The notes: generated by a model from the letters alone, not told the origin. DNA of 39,232 nt from GCA-2861595 sp035536185 (GCA_035536185.1 DATLOM010000014.1:1-39232); one strand, 5' to 3'. Positions 23,261-30,902 are shown, counted from the first letter of the stretch. Numbers and translations: made by a program.

Positions 23261-23292
23261 CGGCACGGCCCGCACCCCAGAGCGATGAGCCT

Positions 23293-23631
23293 CTAGGACA
23301 GGGGAATGCGCTGACCGACTCGAAGGGGGCCACCGTCGGTCCGGCGGACCAGCCGGTCGACGAGCGGCCGGAGGTCGCCACTCGGCTGCAGGCTCCGGGC
23401 CACCGACCACACCGTGTCGCCCGGCTGCACCACGTAGGAGGTGGAGGCGACCGGCAGGAGGCGGCCGGGCGCCATCCCCGAGGTGGTGGAGGGCCCGCCC
23501 CCGGAGCCGGGCCCTCCGAGCACTCCTGCCGCCATCAGCCATGCGGCCACGAGCAGCACGGCGAAGAGGGTGCCGGCCAACCGGTGGCGCCGGCGCTGCC
23601 GGATGTGGTGTGGGCCGCTGTTCGTATGCAT
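23293..23631 (-). CDS. SOS-linked small LysM membrane protein (ChiZ/YneA-like)
   Basis: 112 aa. A basic N-terminus (HHIRQRRRHR) precedes one membrane segment (about 23-42), a Gly/Ser/Pro linker and a C-terminal LysM domain (YVVQPGDTVWSVARSL to RVGQRIPLS) facing the wall. The layout and position, divergent from lexA and next to nrdR, match mycobacterial Rv2719c (ChiZ) and recall YneA and DivS, small SOS-induced proteins that delay division after DNA damage. That role is inferred. The ATG at 23631 has GGAG 7 bases upstream; the frame is open up to 23706, but that part overlaps the promoter and a LexA box. Confidence 0.85.
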   Translation of the reverse strand: MHTNSGPHHIRQRRRHRLAGTLFAVLLVAAWLMAAGVLGGPGSGGGPSTTSGMAPGRLLPVASTSYVVQPGDTVWSVARSLQPSGDLRPLVDRLVRRTDGGPLRVGQRIPLS

Positions 23632-23688
23632 CTGGTTGCTCCATCTCTGGGATCTCACGCCACCAGAGTGCCCGGTGGGTGTGACAAC

Positions 23689-23702
23689 CAAACGTATGTT
23701 CC
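23689..23702. promoter_or_regulatory. LexA box 1 (LysM gene promoter)
   Basis: CAAACGTATGTTCC matches the actinobacterial SOS box CGAAC-N4-GTTCG at all but two positions. It covers the -10 of the LysM gene promoter. Confidence 0.75.
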
Positions 23703-23719
23703 CCACCGGCTCCTGTCAA
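23691..23719 (-). promoter_or_regulatory. Promoter of the LysM gene
   Basis: On the minus strand, -35 TTGACA (23719-23714), 17 bases, then -10 TACGTT (23696-23691). LexA box 1 overlaps the -10, so LexA should block it directly. Confidence 0.65.
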
Positions 23720-23726
23720 GCCATTC

Positions 23727-23740
23727 CGAACAGATGTTTG
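23727..23740. promoter_or_regulatory. LexA box 2
   Basis: CGAACAGATGTTTG, one mismatch to CGAAC-N4-GTTCG. It overlaps the -35 of the lexA promoter. Confidence 0.75.
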
Positions 23741-23766
23741 CGGATCCCGACCATAGCCGCTAATCT
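23738..23766 (+). promoter_or_regulatory. Promoter of lexA
   Basis: TTGCGG (23738-23743), 17 bases, TAATCT (23761-23766). Box 2 touches the -35 and box 3 begins at the end of the -10, consistent with autorepression. Confidence 0.55.
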
Positions 23767-23779
23767 GAACGCACGTTCG
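23766..23779. promoter_or_regulatory. LexA box 3
   Basis: TGAACGCACGTTCG, one mismatch to CGAAC-N4-GTTCG. It lies at the expected lexA transcription start, 15 bases before the ATG. Confidence 0.78.
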
Positions 23780-23794
23780 ACGAAAGGGGCCGGT

Positions 23795-24472
23795 ATGCCG
23801 GGCAGACCAGGTGCACAACAGAAGGCGGAGCGGCGGGAGCAGAGCGAGGTGCTCACGGGCAAGCGCCGGGAGATCCTGGACTTCATCGCGGGGGAGCTGA
23901 AGGAGCGGGGGTACCCGCCGTCGGTCAGGGAGATCGGCGAGGCCGTGGGCCTGGCCTCCTCCTCCACCGTCCATGCCCACCTCGCCACCCTTCAGCGCCA
24001 GGGTTTCCTGAGGCGGGACCCCACCAAGCCGCGGGCCATCGAGGTGCGGTACGACGCGGCGTCCGGTGCGGCCATCGAGCGCCGGCCCACCCAGCACGTC
24101 CCCCTCGTGGGCGACGTGGCGGCCGGCGCCAACGTGCTGGCCCAGGAGAACGTGGAGGAGCTCCTCCCCCTGCCCGCCGACTTCACCGGCGAAGGTCCCC
24201 TGTTCATGCTCCGGGTCAGGGGGGATTCCATGATCGACGCCGGCATCCTCGAGGGCGACTACGTCGTGGTCCACCAGCAGCCCGAAGCCCGCAAGGGCGA
24301 GATCGTCGTGGCCGGCATCCCCGGCGAGGAGGCCACGGTCAAGACCTTCACCAGGAAGGGGTCCAAGGTGGTGCTGGTACCGGCCAACCCACGCCTCTCC
24401 CCCATCGAGCTCGACCCCGCCGATGTCACGATCTACGGCAAGGTCGTCACCGTCATGCGCCGCCTGCGCTGA
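23795..24472 (+). CDS. lexA: SOS-response repressor and self-cleaving protease LexA
   Basis: 225 aa. The N-terminal winged helix (LTGKRREILDFI, YPPSVREIGEAVGLASSSTVHAHL) binds SOS boxes. The C-terminal S24 domain has the Ala-Gly cleavage site in DVAAGANV (A110-G111), the nucleophile Ser in RVRGDSMIDAG (S145) and the general base Lys in ATVKTF (K183), so self-cleavage stimulated by RecA filaments should work. The ATG at 23795 follows AAAGGGG; the frame is open further upstream, but that stretch holds the promoter and LexA boxes. Three boxes in the intergenic region indicate tight control of itself and the LysM gene. Confidence 0.97.
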   Translation: MPGRPGAQQKAERREQSEVLTGKRREILDFIAGELKERGYPPSVREIGEAVGLASSSTVHAHLATLQRQGFLRRDPTKPRAIEVRYDAASGAAIERRPTQHVPLVGDVAAGANVLAQENVEELLPLPADFTGEGPLFMLRVRGDSMIDAGILEGDYVVVHQQPEARKGEIVVAGIPGEEATVKTFTRKGSKVVLVPANPRLSPIELDPADVTIYGKVVTVMRRLR

Positions 24473-24516
24473 GGTTTCTCAGGCGCGAACGCGTAGGGAG
24501 CGGGAAACGAGCGACA

Positions 24517-25872
24517 ATGGGCGCCATGCCCTCGCGCTCCACGCTCCTCTTCGCCGCCGTCGCCACAGTGTCGCTTGTCGCCGCCCCGGCACCCGCGGGT
24601 GCCGTCACCGACCCACGTCTACCCGAACAGTGGGGGCTCACCACCATCGGGGCGCCCGCCGCCTGGTCGGTGGGAACGGGCAGTGGCATCACCATCGCCG
24701 TGGTCGACACCGGCGCCGACTTCGAGCACGAGGACCTCCGACCCAAGCTGCTGGCCGGCCGCAACTTCGTCGATCCGGCCGCCTCGGCTCAGGACGACCA
24801 GGGTCACGGCAGCCACGTCGCCGGCATCGCGGCGGCGGCCACCGGCAACGGTGTCGGTGTCGCCGGCACCGCCCCCGGGGCGCGAATCCTGCCCGTGAAG
24901 GTCCTCGACTCCGGCGGGAGCGGGTCGGTGGACGACATCTCCGAGGGCATCCGTTGGGCGGCCGCCAACGGGGCCCACGTCATCAACCTCTCCCTCGGGC
25001 CCAACGCCGTTCTCGCCACGCTTCTCGGGTCCGGTCTCGAGGGCGCGGTGAACGAAGCCTGGAGCAAGGGATCGGTGGTCGTGATCGCCGCCGGCAACGA
25101 CTTCTTGTTCAGCTCGTCGTACTCCACCGTCAATGCCGTCGTCGTCACCGCCACCACCAGGGAGGACCGCCAGGCCGGCTACGCCAGCGGCGTGGGCTCG
25201 GCCAAGTGGGGCATCTCGGCGCCCGGTGGCGCTGGGGGTTCCAGGCCGGCCGACGACATCCTGTCGTCCCACTGGGAGGCCGGCTCACCCAACGACTACG
25301 AGTTCCTGGCCGGCACCTCCATGGCCACGCCCTACGTCGCCGGCGCCGCCGCCGTCCTACGCGGCCTCGGCCTGAGCCCCCAGCAGACGGTGGAGCGGCT
25401 GCTGTCGACGGCCAAGGACCTCGGCCCTCCGGGCCGTGACAGCAGCTACGGCGCCGGCCGCCTCGACCTGGCCGCCGCGGTCGGCGGCCACGCGGCGCCG
25501 GCTCTCCCTCCGTCCACCACCCCTCCCGCCAGTGCCGCCAGTCCCAAACCGGCACCCAGGACGACGCCGGCGCCGGCCGCGCCCAAGCCCGCTCCGGCAG
25601 CGCCGGCCCAGCCGCCGGCCGCCACCGGGCCGGCGCCGGCACCTGCGCCGGCCCCCGCGGTGGATCCCCAGCCTGCGCCCGGTACCTCACTACCCGCGGA
25701 CGGGGCACCGGGGGCGGCGTCACCACCGCCCGCCGACCAGACGCTCGCCTCGAGCCGGGCCGCCGATGGGGATGAAGATCGTCCCTGGGCGCCCCTCGGC
25801 GGCGCCACCCTCGCGCTGGCCGGCTCGGGAATGGCGGCGGCCTGGATGTTCCGCCGCTCCCGCTGGGCCTGA
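24517..25872 (+). CDS. Secreted, membrane-anchored subtilisin-family protease (S8), copy A
   Basis: 451 aa. A signal peptide (about 1-29, ending PAPAGA) precedes an S8 catalytic domain with the complete triad: Asp64 in VVDTGAD, His97 in GHGSHVAG, Ser268 in AGTSMATPYVAG, plus oxyanion Asn194 (AAGND). A Pro/Ala-rich stalk (about 328-410) leads to a C-terminal membrane segment and basic tail (FRRSRW). Signal peptide, S8 domain, Pro-rich stalk and membrane anchor is also the mycosin layout, but no type VII secretion genes are nearby. It is convergent with a second S8 gene; a structured repeat lies between their stops. No strong ribosome-binding site precedes the ATG; a second ATG lies 9 bases on. 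Confidence 0.9.
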   Translation: MGAMPSRSTLLFAAVATVSLVAAPAPAGAVTDPRLPEQWGLTTIGAPAAWSVGTGSGITIAVVDTGADFEHEDLRPKLLAGRNFVDPAASAQDDQGHGSHVAGIAAAATGNGVGVAGTAPGARILPVKVLDSGGSGSVDDISEGIRWAAANGAHVINLSLGPNAVLATLLGSGLEGAVNEAWSKGSVVVIAAGNDFLFSSSYSTVNAVVVTATTREDRQAGYASGVGSAKWGISAPGGAGGSRPADDILSSHWEAGSPNDYEFLAGTSMATPYVAGAAAVLRGLGLSPQQTVERLLSTAKDLGPPGRDSSYGAGRLDLAAAVGGHAAPALPPSTTPPASAASPKPAPRTTPAPAAPKPAPAAPAQPPAATGPAPAPAPAPAVDPQPAPGTSLPADGAPGAASPPPADQTLASSRAADGDEDRPWAPLGGATLALAGSGMAAAWMFRRSRWA

Positions 25873-25906
25873 GCCCTCCCACGCCGAGGCTCAGCGCGGC
25901 CTAGTT

Positions 25907-26062
25907 CTCCGTCGCTGATGTGGTCTGGGTGCATCGGCGAGTCAGCGGTGTCAACTGGCGAGGCGCGACGACGAAGGAACCCTTGCCGGTTTCAGGAGGA
26001 GCAACGCAGCCAGGGACATCGCTGGCCGGCGAGGCAGCAGGCGATATCGGCGACGGTGCACT
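25907..26062 (+). repeat. Structured intergenic repeat, copy 1
   Basis: 156 bases about 90% identical to the minus strand of 30726-30885, starting CTCCGTCGCTGATG and ending GGTGCACT. The copies differ by about 12 substitutions and two 2-base indels, so they are not conserved as coding. Possible helices: GGCGAGG (25957-25963) with CCTTGCC (25981-25987); TCGCT (26019) with GGCGA (26028); CGCTGA (25913) with TCAGCG (25942); and a terminal CCGTCGC (25909) with GCGACGG (26050). It fills the gap between two convergent S8 protease genes. It could be a structured RNA, a bidirectional terminator-like element or a small mobile repeat. I do not recognise it. Confidence 0.85.
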
Positions 26063-26078
26063 CAGGGAGGGGGCTGCG

Positions 26079-27695
26079 TCAGCGCGGGCCGGGGCGCAGC
26101 GACCGCCGGCGGTGGCGCCGGCGCAGGCCCTCTCCGGAGAAGGCCACCAGGACGAGCAGCCCGGCGGCGGTGACAACCAGGGCGCGATCGGTCCCGTCGT
26201 CGCCCCGTGGCCTGGAGTCGAGGATCGGCAGGCTGATCAGGCCGGGGTCAGGCTCGCCGGCCACTTCCCCGCCCCCGACCTGGGCGGGAGGTGCGTCACC
26301 AGGCGCCGGCACGGCCGGATCGGCGGTGGCGGCCGGTGACGCCGCCGTGGTGGGCCTCGCCGGCCGGAACCGGCCGCTCATCCCGGATGGGCGGCTCGAC
26401 GCCGTTCTGCCGGCTATGCCGGCAGTGGGCCGGGCGCCCGCTGCAGCCGCGCTACCGCCGGCGCCGGACGCGGCCGGTGCCTCACCGCCGGAGCCGCCGG
26501 CCGGCGCGCCCGAGCCGCCGGAAGAGCCTGAGCCACCCGTCGCCGCCGGCGCGTCGCCCGATCCGGAAGGTGCCGGTGCCCCCGAGGAGCCGGAGCCCGA
26601 GGTGCCGGTCTGCTGGTTCCCTCCCGGGCTCGGCTGGGGCGACGCCACCGTCGAAGAGGCCGGGGGGGAACCACTACCGCAGCTCCCGAGGGCACAGGCC
26701 ACGTCGAGCCGGCCCCGGCAGTTCTGGCTGTTGGGCCCGCAGGGCACACTGCGGTTCACGGTGGCCAGCACCGTCGAGACCGCTTCCCTGTTGCTATGTC
26801 CCCTCGACATCAACAGGGCCAGAGCACCCGTGACGTGGGGAGCGGCCATGGACGTTCCCTGGAGGTAGCCGTACTGGTTGTCAGGCAGCGTGGAGAAGAT
26901 CTGGGCGCTCTGGCCGCCCCGGGCGTTGTTGCCCCCGGGGGCGACGAGAGCCCACTTGGCGTTGCCCGTCGGGCTCGAGTAGCTGGCCGGCTCGTCGTCC
27001 CGGCCCGTGGCACCGACCACGACCGCGTTGACATCTCCGTAGTTGGCCGAGCCGAGGCCGAAGTAGTTGGTGTTGCCGGCGGCGAGGACGGCCACGGCGC
27101 CCCGCTCCCAGGCATAGGCGATGCCGGCGTTGAGCGAGGTGCTGCCCAGCAGCTCTCCCCGCAGCGGCGTGGAATCGCCCAGGCTCAGGTTCACGACCTT
27201 GGCGCCATTGTCCACCACGAACTTGATCCCGGCGGTGACGTCCGAGACGTAGGTCCCGTCGCGGGCCGACCCCTCGAAGACCCTGGCCACGACCAGATCG
27301 GCACCCGGTGCCACACCGGAGATGCCCGCGCCGTTGTCCTTGAAGGCGGCGGCGATACCGGCGACATGGGTGCCGTGCCGATCGGTGTCCCCCCCGCCGC
27401 CGGCGGCGCACCTTCCCGGATCTCCACCGGTGCCGACGCAGGCCGCGTTCCCGACGATCTTGCCCGCCAGGTCCTGGTGGGACAGCTCCACGCCGGTGTC
27501 GACGATGCCGATCCGCACTCCGGAGCCGGTCACGCCGGCGGCGAAAGCCTGCTCTACGCCGATGCGCTGAGGGCCCCATTGACGGGCCCACTCGGCGTCG
27601 TTGGTGGCCAGTGCGGGCGCGGCCGAGACCACCGCGGCGGCCGCGAGGAGCGCGGCCACCAGCACGCGCAGAGACGATGACCCCCAGCCGTACAC
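26079..27695 (-). CDS. Secreted, membrane-anchored subtilisin-family protease (S8), copy B
   Basis: 538 aa. Signal peptide (1-30, AAPALA) and S8 domain with Asp66 (IVDTGVE), His107 (RHGTHVAG), Ser282 (GTSMAAPHVTG) and oxyanion Asn208 (AAGNTN). Cysteine pairs (CVGTGGDPGRC; CGPNSQNC and CALGSC) may form disulfides. A Gly/Ser/Ala/Pro low-complexity region of about 150 residues leads to a membrane segment (about 508-525) and a very basic tail. It shares the architecture of the convergent protease but differs in stalk composition and loops, so it is not a recent duplicate. The start is a GTG (27695) with no Shine-Dalgarno; a GTG at codon 11 is possible but would shorten the signal peptide. Confidence 0.88.
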   Translation of the reverse strand: MYGWGSSSLRVLVAALLAAAAVVSAAPALATNDAEWARQWGPQRIGVEQAFAAGVTGSGVRIGIVDTGVELSHQDLAGKIVGNAACVGTGGDPGRCAAGGGGDTDRHGTHVAGIAAAFKDNGAGISGVAPGADLVVARVFEGSARDGTYVSDVTAGIKFVVDNGAKVVNLSLGDSTPLRGELLGSTSLNAGIAYAWERGAVAVLAAGNTNYFGLGSANYGDVNAVVVGATGRDDEPASYSSPTGNAKWALVAPGGNNARGGQSAQIFSTLPDNQYGYLQGTSMAAPHVTGALALLMSRGHSNREAVSTVLATVNRSVPCGPNSQNCRGRLDVACALGSCGSGSPPASSTVASPQPSPGGNQQTGTSGSGSSGAPAPSGSGDAPAATGGSGSSGGSGAPAGGSGGEAPAASGAGGSAAAAGARPTAGIAGRTASSRPSGMSGRFRPARPTTAASPAATADPAVPAPGDAPPAQVGGGEVAGEPDPGLISLPILDSRPRGDDGTDRALVVTAAGLLVLVAFSGEGLRRRHRRRSLRPGPR

Positions 27696-27740
27696 GTCAA
27701 TATTGTGACACGGGGCCGCGACCTTCCGTGACCGCCTGAG

Positions 27741-28820
27741 CTACGGGCCCGCGGTGAGAAGTCCGGCGAGAGCTTCATGCACCGCCTCCAGCTCCCACCG
27801 TTCGACCCGCTCGTCGGCCGCGTGGGCGAGAGAGGGATCGCCCGGCCCGAAGTTGGTGGCCGGGATGCCGCGGGCGGAGAAGAACGACACGTCGGTCCAG
27901 CCCAGCTTGGCCCTCGGCACCGATCCCGCGGCGGCCACCAGTCGGGCCAGCAAGGGGTGGGTCAGCCCCGGGAGGGCACCCTCGGCCGCGTCCACCAGCT
28001 CGATGAGGTCCCCGCCGGCTTCGTCCACGGCATCGCCCAGCACCTCGCGCACCTGGGCGACGGCGGCATCCACCGACCGGTCAGGGGCGAAACGGTGGTT
28101 GATCACGACTCGGGCCTCGTCGGGGACCACGTTCCCGGCCACTCCACCCTCGACGTGGACCGCCTGCATGGCCTCGGCGAACTCGCAGCCGTCGAGGACG
28201 GGGCGCCGCCCGCCGTAGGAGGCGCAGCGTTCGAGCACGGGCGCCAGGCGGTGGATGGCGTTGCGGCCCTTCCATGGCCTGGCCGTGTGGGCCCGCTCTC
28301 CCTTCAAGGTGAGCTCCAGGCGCAGGGTGCCCTGGCAGCCGGCCTCGATGGCGGCGCCGGTGGGCTCACCGAGGATGGCGGCGTCGCCCTCGAGCAGCTC
28401 CGGCTGCTGCGCGGCCAGGGTGCGCAGGCCGCTGAACCTCGAGGCCACCTCCTCGCACTCGTAGAAGACGTAGGTGAGATCCACCGCCGGGTCGGCGACA
28501 GTGCGGGCCAGCTCCAGGAACACCGCACATCCGGCCTTCATGTCCGCCGCCCCGATCCCCCAACAAACGTCGCCTTCGATGCGGGCCTTCTCGTTGCCGT
28601 TGGGCGGGACGGTGTCGAGGTGGCCGGCGAGGATGAGGCGACTGGCCCGATCGAGCCGCGTCCGGGCGACCACGTTGTGCCCCACCCGTTCCACCTCCAG
28701 CCACGGCACCGCCCGCAGGGCCCCCTCGACATGGCCGGCCAGTGCCTCCTCGTGGTGGCTCACCGAGGGGATGTCCACCAGCTGGGCCGTGAGCCCGAGC
28801 AGGTCGGCCCCGCCGGTCAC
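27741..28820 (-). CDS. dapE: Succinyl-diaminopimelate desuccinylase
   Basis: A 359-aa M20-family zinc peptidase that removes succinate from N-succinyl-LL-diaminopimelate on the lysine/peptidoglycan route. Motifs: LAGHLDTVPPNGN (metal His and Asp), GIGAADMKAGCAV (bridging Asp), YECEEV (general-base Glu and metal Glu), LGEPTG, and GWTDVSFFSARGIPATNFGPGD near the C-terminus. The GTG start overlaps the dapD stop as GTGA, giving tight coupling with the enzyme two steps earlier. The frame is open upstream within dapD, but the M20 domain begins right after this GTG (DLLGLTAQLVDIPSVS). Confidence 0.94.
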   Translation of the reverse strand: MTGGADLLGLTAQLVDIPSVSHHEEALAGHVEGALRAVPWLEVERVGHNVVARTRLDRASRLILAGHLDTVPPNGNEKARIEGDVCWGIGAADMKAGCAVFLELARTVADPAVDLTYVFYECEEVASRFSGLRTLAAQQPELLEGDAAILGEPTGAAIEAGCQGTLRLELTLKGERAHTARPWKGRNAIHRLAPVLERCASYGGRRPVLDGCEFAEAMQAVHVEGGVAGNVVPDEARVVINHRFAPDRSVDAAVAQVREVLGDAVDEAGGDLIELVDAAEGALPGLTHPLLARLVAAAGSVPRAKLGWTDVSFFSARGIPATNFGPGDPSLAHAADERVERWELEAVHEALAGLLTAGP

Positions 28821-29644
28821 GTGGTGGCGCCGTGCTCGCGCAGGAGCGCCTCCAGCTTGAGCTTGTCGTGCTGCTCGCCCTCGGCCAGGGTCTTGAGGAC
28901 CAGGACGCACGGGAGCCCGTACTCGCCGCCGGCGAACTGCTTGCGGCGGGTACCGGCGATGGCGACGGCCCGGTCGGGGATGGTGCCCCGCCCCACCTCC
29001 TCGCCCGTCTCCACGTCGATGACCGGTATCGACGAGGACAGGATCACGCCGGCGCCGACCTTGGCGCCCCTCCCGACCCGGGCCCCCTCCACGATCATGC
29101 AGCGGCTGCCGATGAAGGCGTCGTCGCCGATCATGACCGGTGCCGCCTGGGGCGGCTCCAGGACGCCGCCGATCCCGACCCCTCCCGAGAGATGCACGTT
29201 GGCACCCACCTGGGCGCAGGACCCGACGGTGGCCCAGGTGTCGACCATCGAGTTGGCGCCCACCCTGGCTCCGATGTTCACGTAGCCGGGCATGAGGGTG
29301 ACGCCCCTCTCGAGGAAGGACCCCCATCGAGCTGAGCCGCCTGGCACCACCCGTACGCCTGCCGCCGCGTAACCGTGCTTGAGCGGGATGCGGTCGGCGA
29401 ACTCGAAGGGGCCGACCTCCACCGTCTCCATGGCCGACAGGCGGAACAGCAGCAGGATGGCCTGCTTGAGCCAGAGATTGACGACGACCTCGCCGGTGGC
29501 GGCGTCCAGTTCGGCCACCCGCACCTGGCCGCTGTCGAGCAGCCCGATGGCCTCGTGGACTGACTTGGTGGCGCCCGGATCGCCCGGCACCAGCTCGTCC
29601 CTACGAGCCCAAAGCTCTTCGATCGTGTCCCGCAGCTCGGCCAT
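28817..29644 (-). CDS. dapD: Tetrahydrodipicolinate N-succinyltransferase
   Basis: A 275-aa left-handed beta-helix acyltransferase that succinylates tetrahydrodipicolinate. It closely follows the E. coli-type enzyme (274 aa): LLDSGQVRVAE, WLKQAILLLFRL, MPGYVNIGARV, MVDTWATVGSCAQVGANVHL (hexapeptide repeats), SGGVGIGGVLEP and IGSRCMIVEG. Actinobacterial enzymes of the mycobacterial class are longer and less like this. The ATG stands exactly 6 bases after TAGCCT with no Shine-Dalgarno, so a leaderless transcript is likely. The stop overlaps dapE. Confidence 0.95.
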   Translation of the reverse strand: MAELRDTIEELWARRDELVPGDPGATKSVHEAIGLLDSGQVRVAELDAATGEVVVNLWLKQAILLLFRLSAMETVEVGPFEFADRIPLKHGYAAAGVRVVPGGSARWGSFLERGVTLMPGYVNIGARVGANSMVDTWATVGSCAQVGANVHLSGGVGIGGVLEPPQAAPVMIGDDAFIGSRCMIVEGARVGRGAKVGAGVILSSSIPVIDVETGEEVGRGTIPDRAVAIAGTRRKQFAGGEYGLPCVLVLKTLAEGEQHDKLKLEALLREHGATT

Positions 29645-29650
29645 GGCCCG

Positions 29651-29656
29651 AGGCTA
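29651..29656 (-). promoter_or_regulatory. -10 box of dapD (leaderless promoter)
   Basis: On the minus strand TAGCCT, 6 bases (CGGGCC), then the dapD ATG. No Shine-Dalgarno is seen. Confidence 0.5.
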
Positions 29657-29707
29657 CCGACCGTCACCACGTCCGACGCCGGCCCCGGGGTGCGAAGACA
29701 GACCACC

Positions 29708-29713
29708 TAGCGT
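29708..29713 (+). promoter_or_regulatory. -10 box of the lipoprotein gene (leaderless promoter)
   Basis: TAGCGT, 6 bases (GGCCGC), then ATG at 29720. It mirrors the dapD arrangement on the other strand. Confidence 0.5.
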
Positions 29714-29719
29714 GGCCGC

Positions 29720-30727
29720 ATGATCAAGTTCCGCCGTTTGCGTCCGGCTGCTGTCGCCTGTGCCCTGGTCCTGCTGGCCACCGGCTGCGGTGGCGAGGAC
29801 GACGAAGCGGCGACGGGGACCTCGACGACCACGGCGGCCGACAGCCCGGCTCGTGGCGGCACCGCGGGGCCGGAGACCGACACGCCCGTCGTGAAGCTGC
29901 TCGAGGCCGGCGCCGAGCCCCAGAAGAAGCTGCGCCTGGCCCTGGTGAGGGGCGCCACCCTGAGGGCTTCGTTGACCCTGAAGTTCGGCTTCGAGCTGGA
30001 GGCCCAGGGTAAGCCCCTGCCGCCCAACGCCATTCCGCCCATCCGGGTCGACCTCGGTGCCACGGTGAACGACATCCAGGAAGACGGCGACGCCGAGGTC
30101 GGGTTCTCCTATGAGCGCATCGACGTCGTGGACGACGGCACAGTCGACAAGGCGGTGATCGAGCAGGTACGGAAGAGCGGCCTCGACAAGCTGGCCAACG
30201 TGACCGGCACGACCACGATCAGCCCTCGGGGCGTGGCCGTGGACAGCGAGATCGACGTCCCCGAGGACCTTCCGCCGGCCCTGAAGCAGGTCGTGGACCA
30301 GCTGTCACAGCAGACCGGCAGCCTCACCGTGCCGTTCCCCGAGGAGGCGGTGGGCAACGGGGCGAAGTGGCAGGCGACGACGAATGTCGACGTCGGGGGG
30401 ATCGACGCCAAGCTCGTTCTCACCTACGGGCTGCGCCAGCTCCAGGGTGACCAGTACACCCTCGACGTCTCCTACGAACAGACCGCCGACCGACAGAAGA
30501 CGAACTTTCCCGGCGTTCCCGAGGGGACCGAGGTCGAGCTCCAGGATCTCCTGGTGAAGGGCACCGGCGAGATCGTCGGCAACGTGGCCGCCGTCTTCCC
30601 CACCCGGAGCAGCCTCTCCGCGGCCGGCACCGTGAACATGGAGGTGACTTCGGAGGAGGAGAAGGGCAAGCTCCTCCAGCGCCTCACCCTCGACGTGAAG
30701 TTCGAGACGCTCCCCTCCGCCCCGTAG
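29720..30727 (+). CDS. Secreted lipoprotein of unknown function
   Basis: 335 aa, unrecognised. The signal peptide ends in the lipobox LLATGC (Cys23), followed by an acidic/Thr-rich linker and a body of alternating beta-like segments with no catalytic motif or cysteine. Phrases such as GNGAKWQATTNVDVGG and GTVNMEV, near the C-terminus, suggest a large beta-sandwich like other uncharacterised actinobacterial lipoproteins. The ATG start is supported by TAGCGT 6 bases upstream. It is divergent from dapD and convergent with dapC; its stop codon lies at the edge of the structured repeat copy 2. Confidence 0.82.
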   Translation: MIKFRRLRPAAVACALVLLATGCGGEDDEAATGTSTTTAADSPARGGTAGPETDTPVVKLLEAGAEPQKKLRLALVRGATLRASLTLKFGFELEAQGKPLPPNAIPPIRVDLGATVNDIQEDGDAEVGFSYERIDVVDDGTVDKAVIEQVRKSGLDKLANVTGTTTISPRGVAVDSEIDVPEDLPPALKQVVDQLSQQTGSLTVPFPEEAVGNGAKWQATTNVDVGGIDAKLVLTYGLRQLQGDQYTLDVSYEQTADRQKTNFPGVPEGTEVELQDLLVKGTGEIVGNVAAVFPTRSSLSAAGTVNMEVTSEEEKGKLLQRLTLDVKFETLPSAP

Positions 30728-30885
30728 TGCACCGCCGCCAATATGACCTGCTGTCTCGCCGGCCAGCGATGCCCCTGGCTGCGTTGCTCCTCCTCGAAAG
30801 CCGGCAAGAGGATTCCTTCGTCGTCGCGCCTTGCCAGATGGCACCGCTGACTCGCCGATCCACCCAGGCCACATCAGCGACGGAG
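30726..30885 (-). repeat. Structured intergenic repeat, copy 2
   Basis: 160 bases, about 90% identical to 25907-26062 but on the opposite strand, 4.7 kb away, again between convergent genes (lipoprotein and dapC). Two differences from copy 1 keep pairing: the G-U of the GGCGAG/CTTGCC helix becomes A-U (GGCAAG/CTTGCC), and the U-A of the terminal CCGTCGC/GCGACGG helix becomes U-G. This favours a conserved fold over chance similarity. Its far end overlaps the lipoprotein stop codon by two bases. Confidence 0.85.
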
Positions 30886-30902
30886 CACCAGCTCAGCTCG
30901 AC

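Noticed and set aside
25920..26339. Possible protein encoded by repeat copy 1 (MVWVHRRVSG...) and its relative in copy 2
   Set aside because: Two 2-base indels between the copies shift the frame after about 20 codons, so the conserved unit is nucleic acid, not protein.
27777..29285. 502-codon open frame antisense to dapE and dapD
   Set aside because: Shadow of two strongly recognised genes; no motifs of its own.
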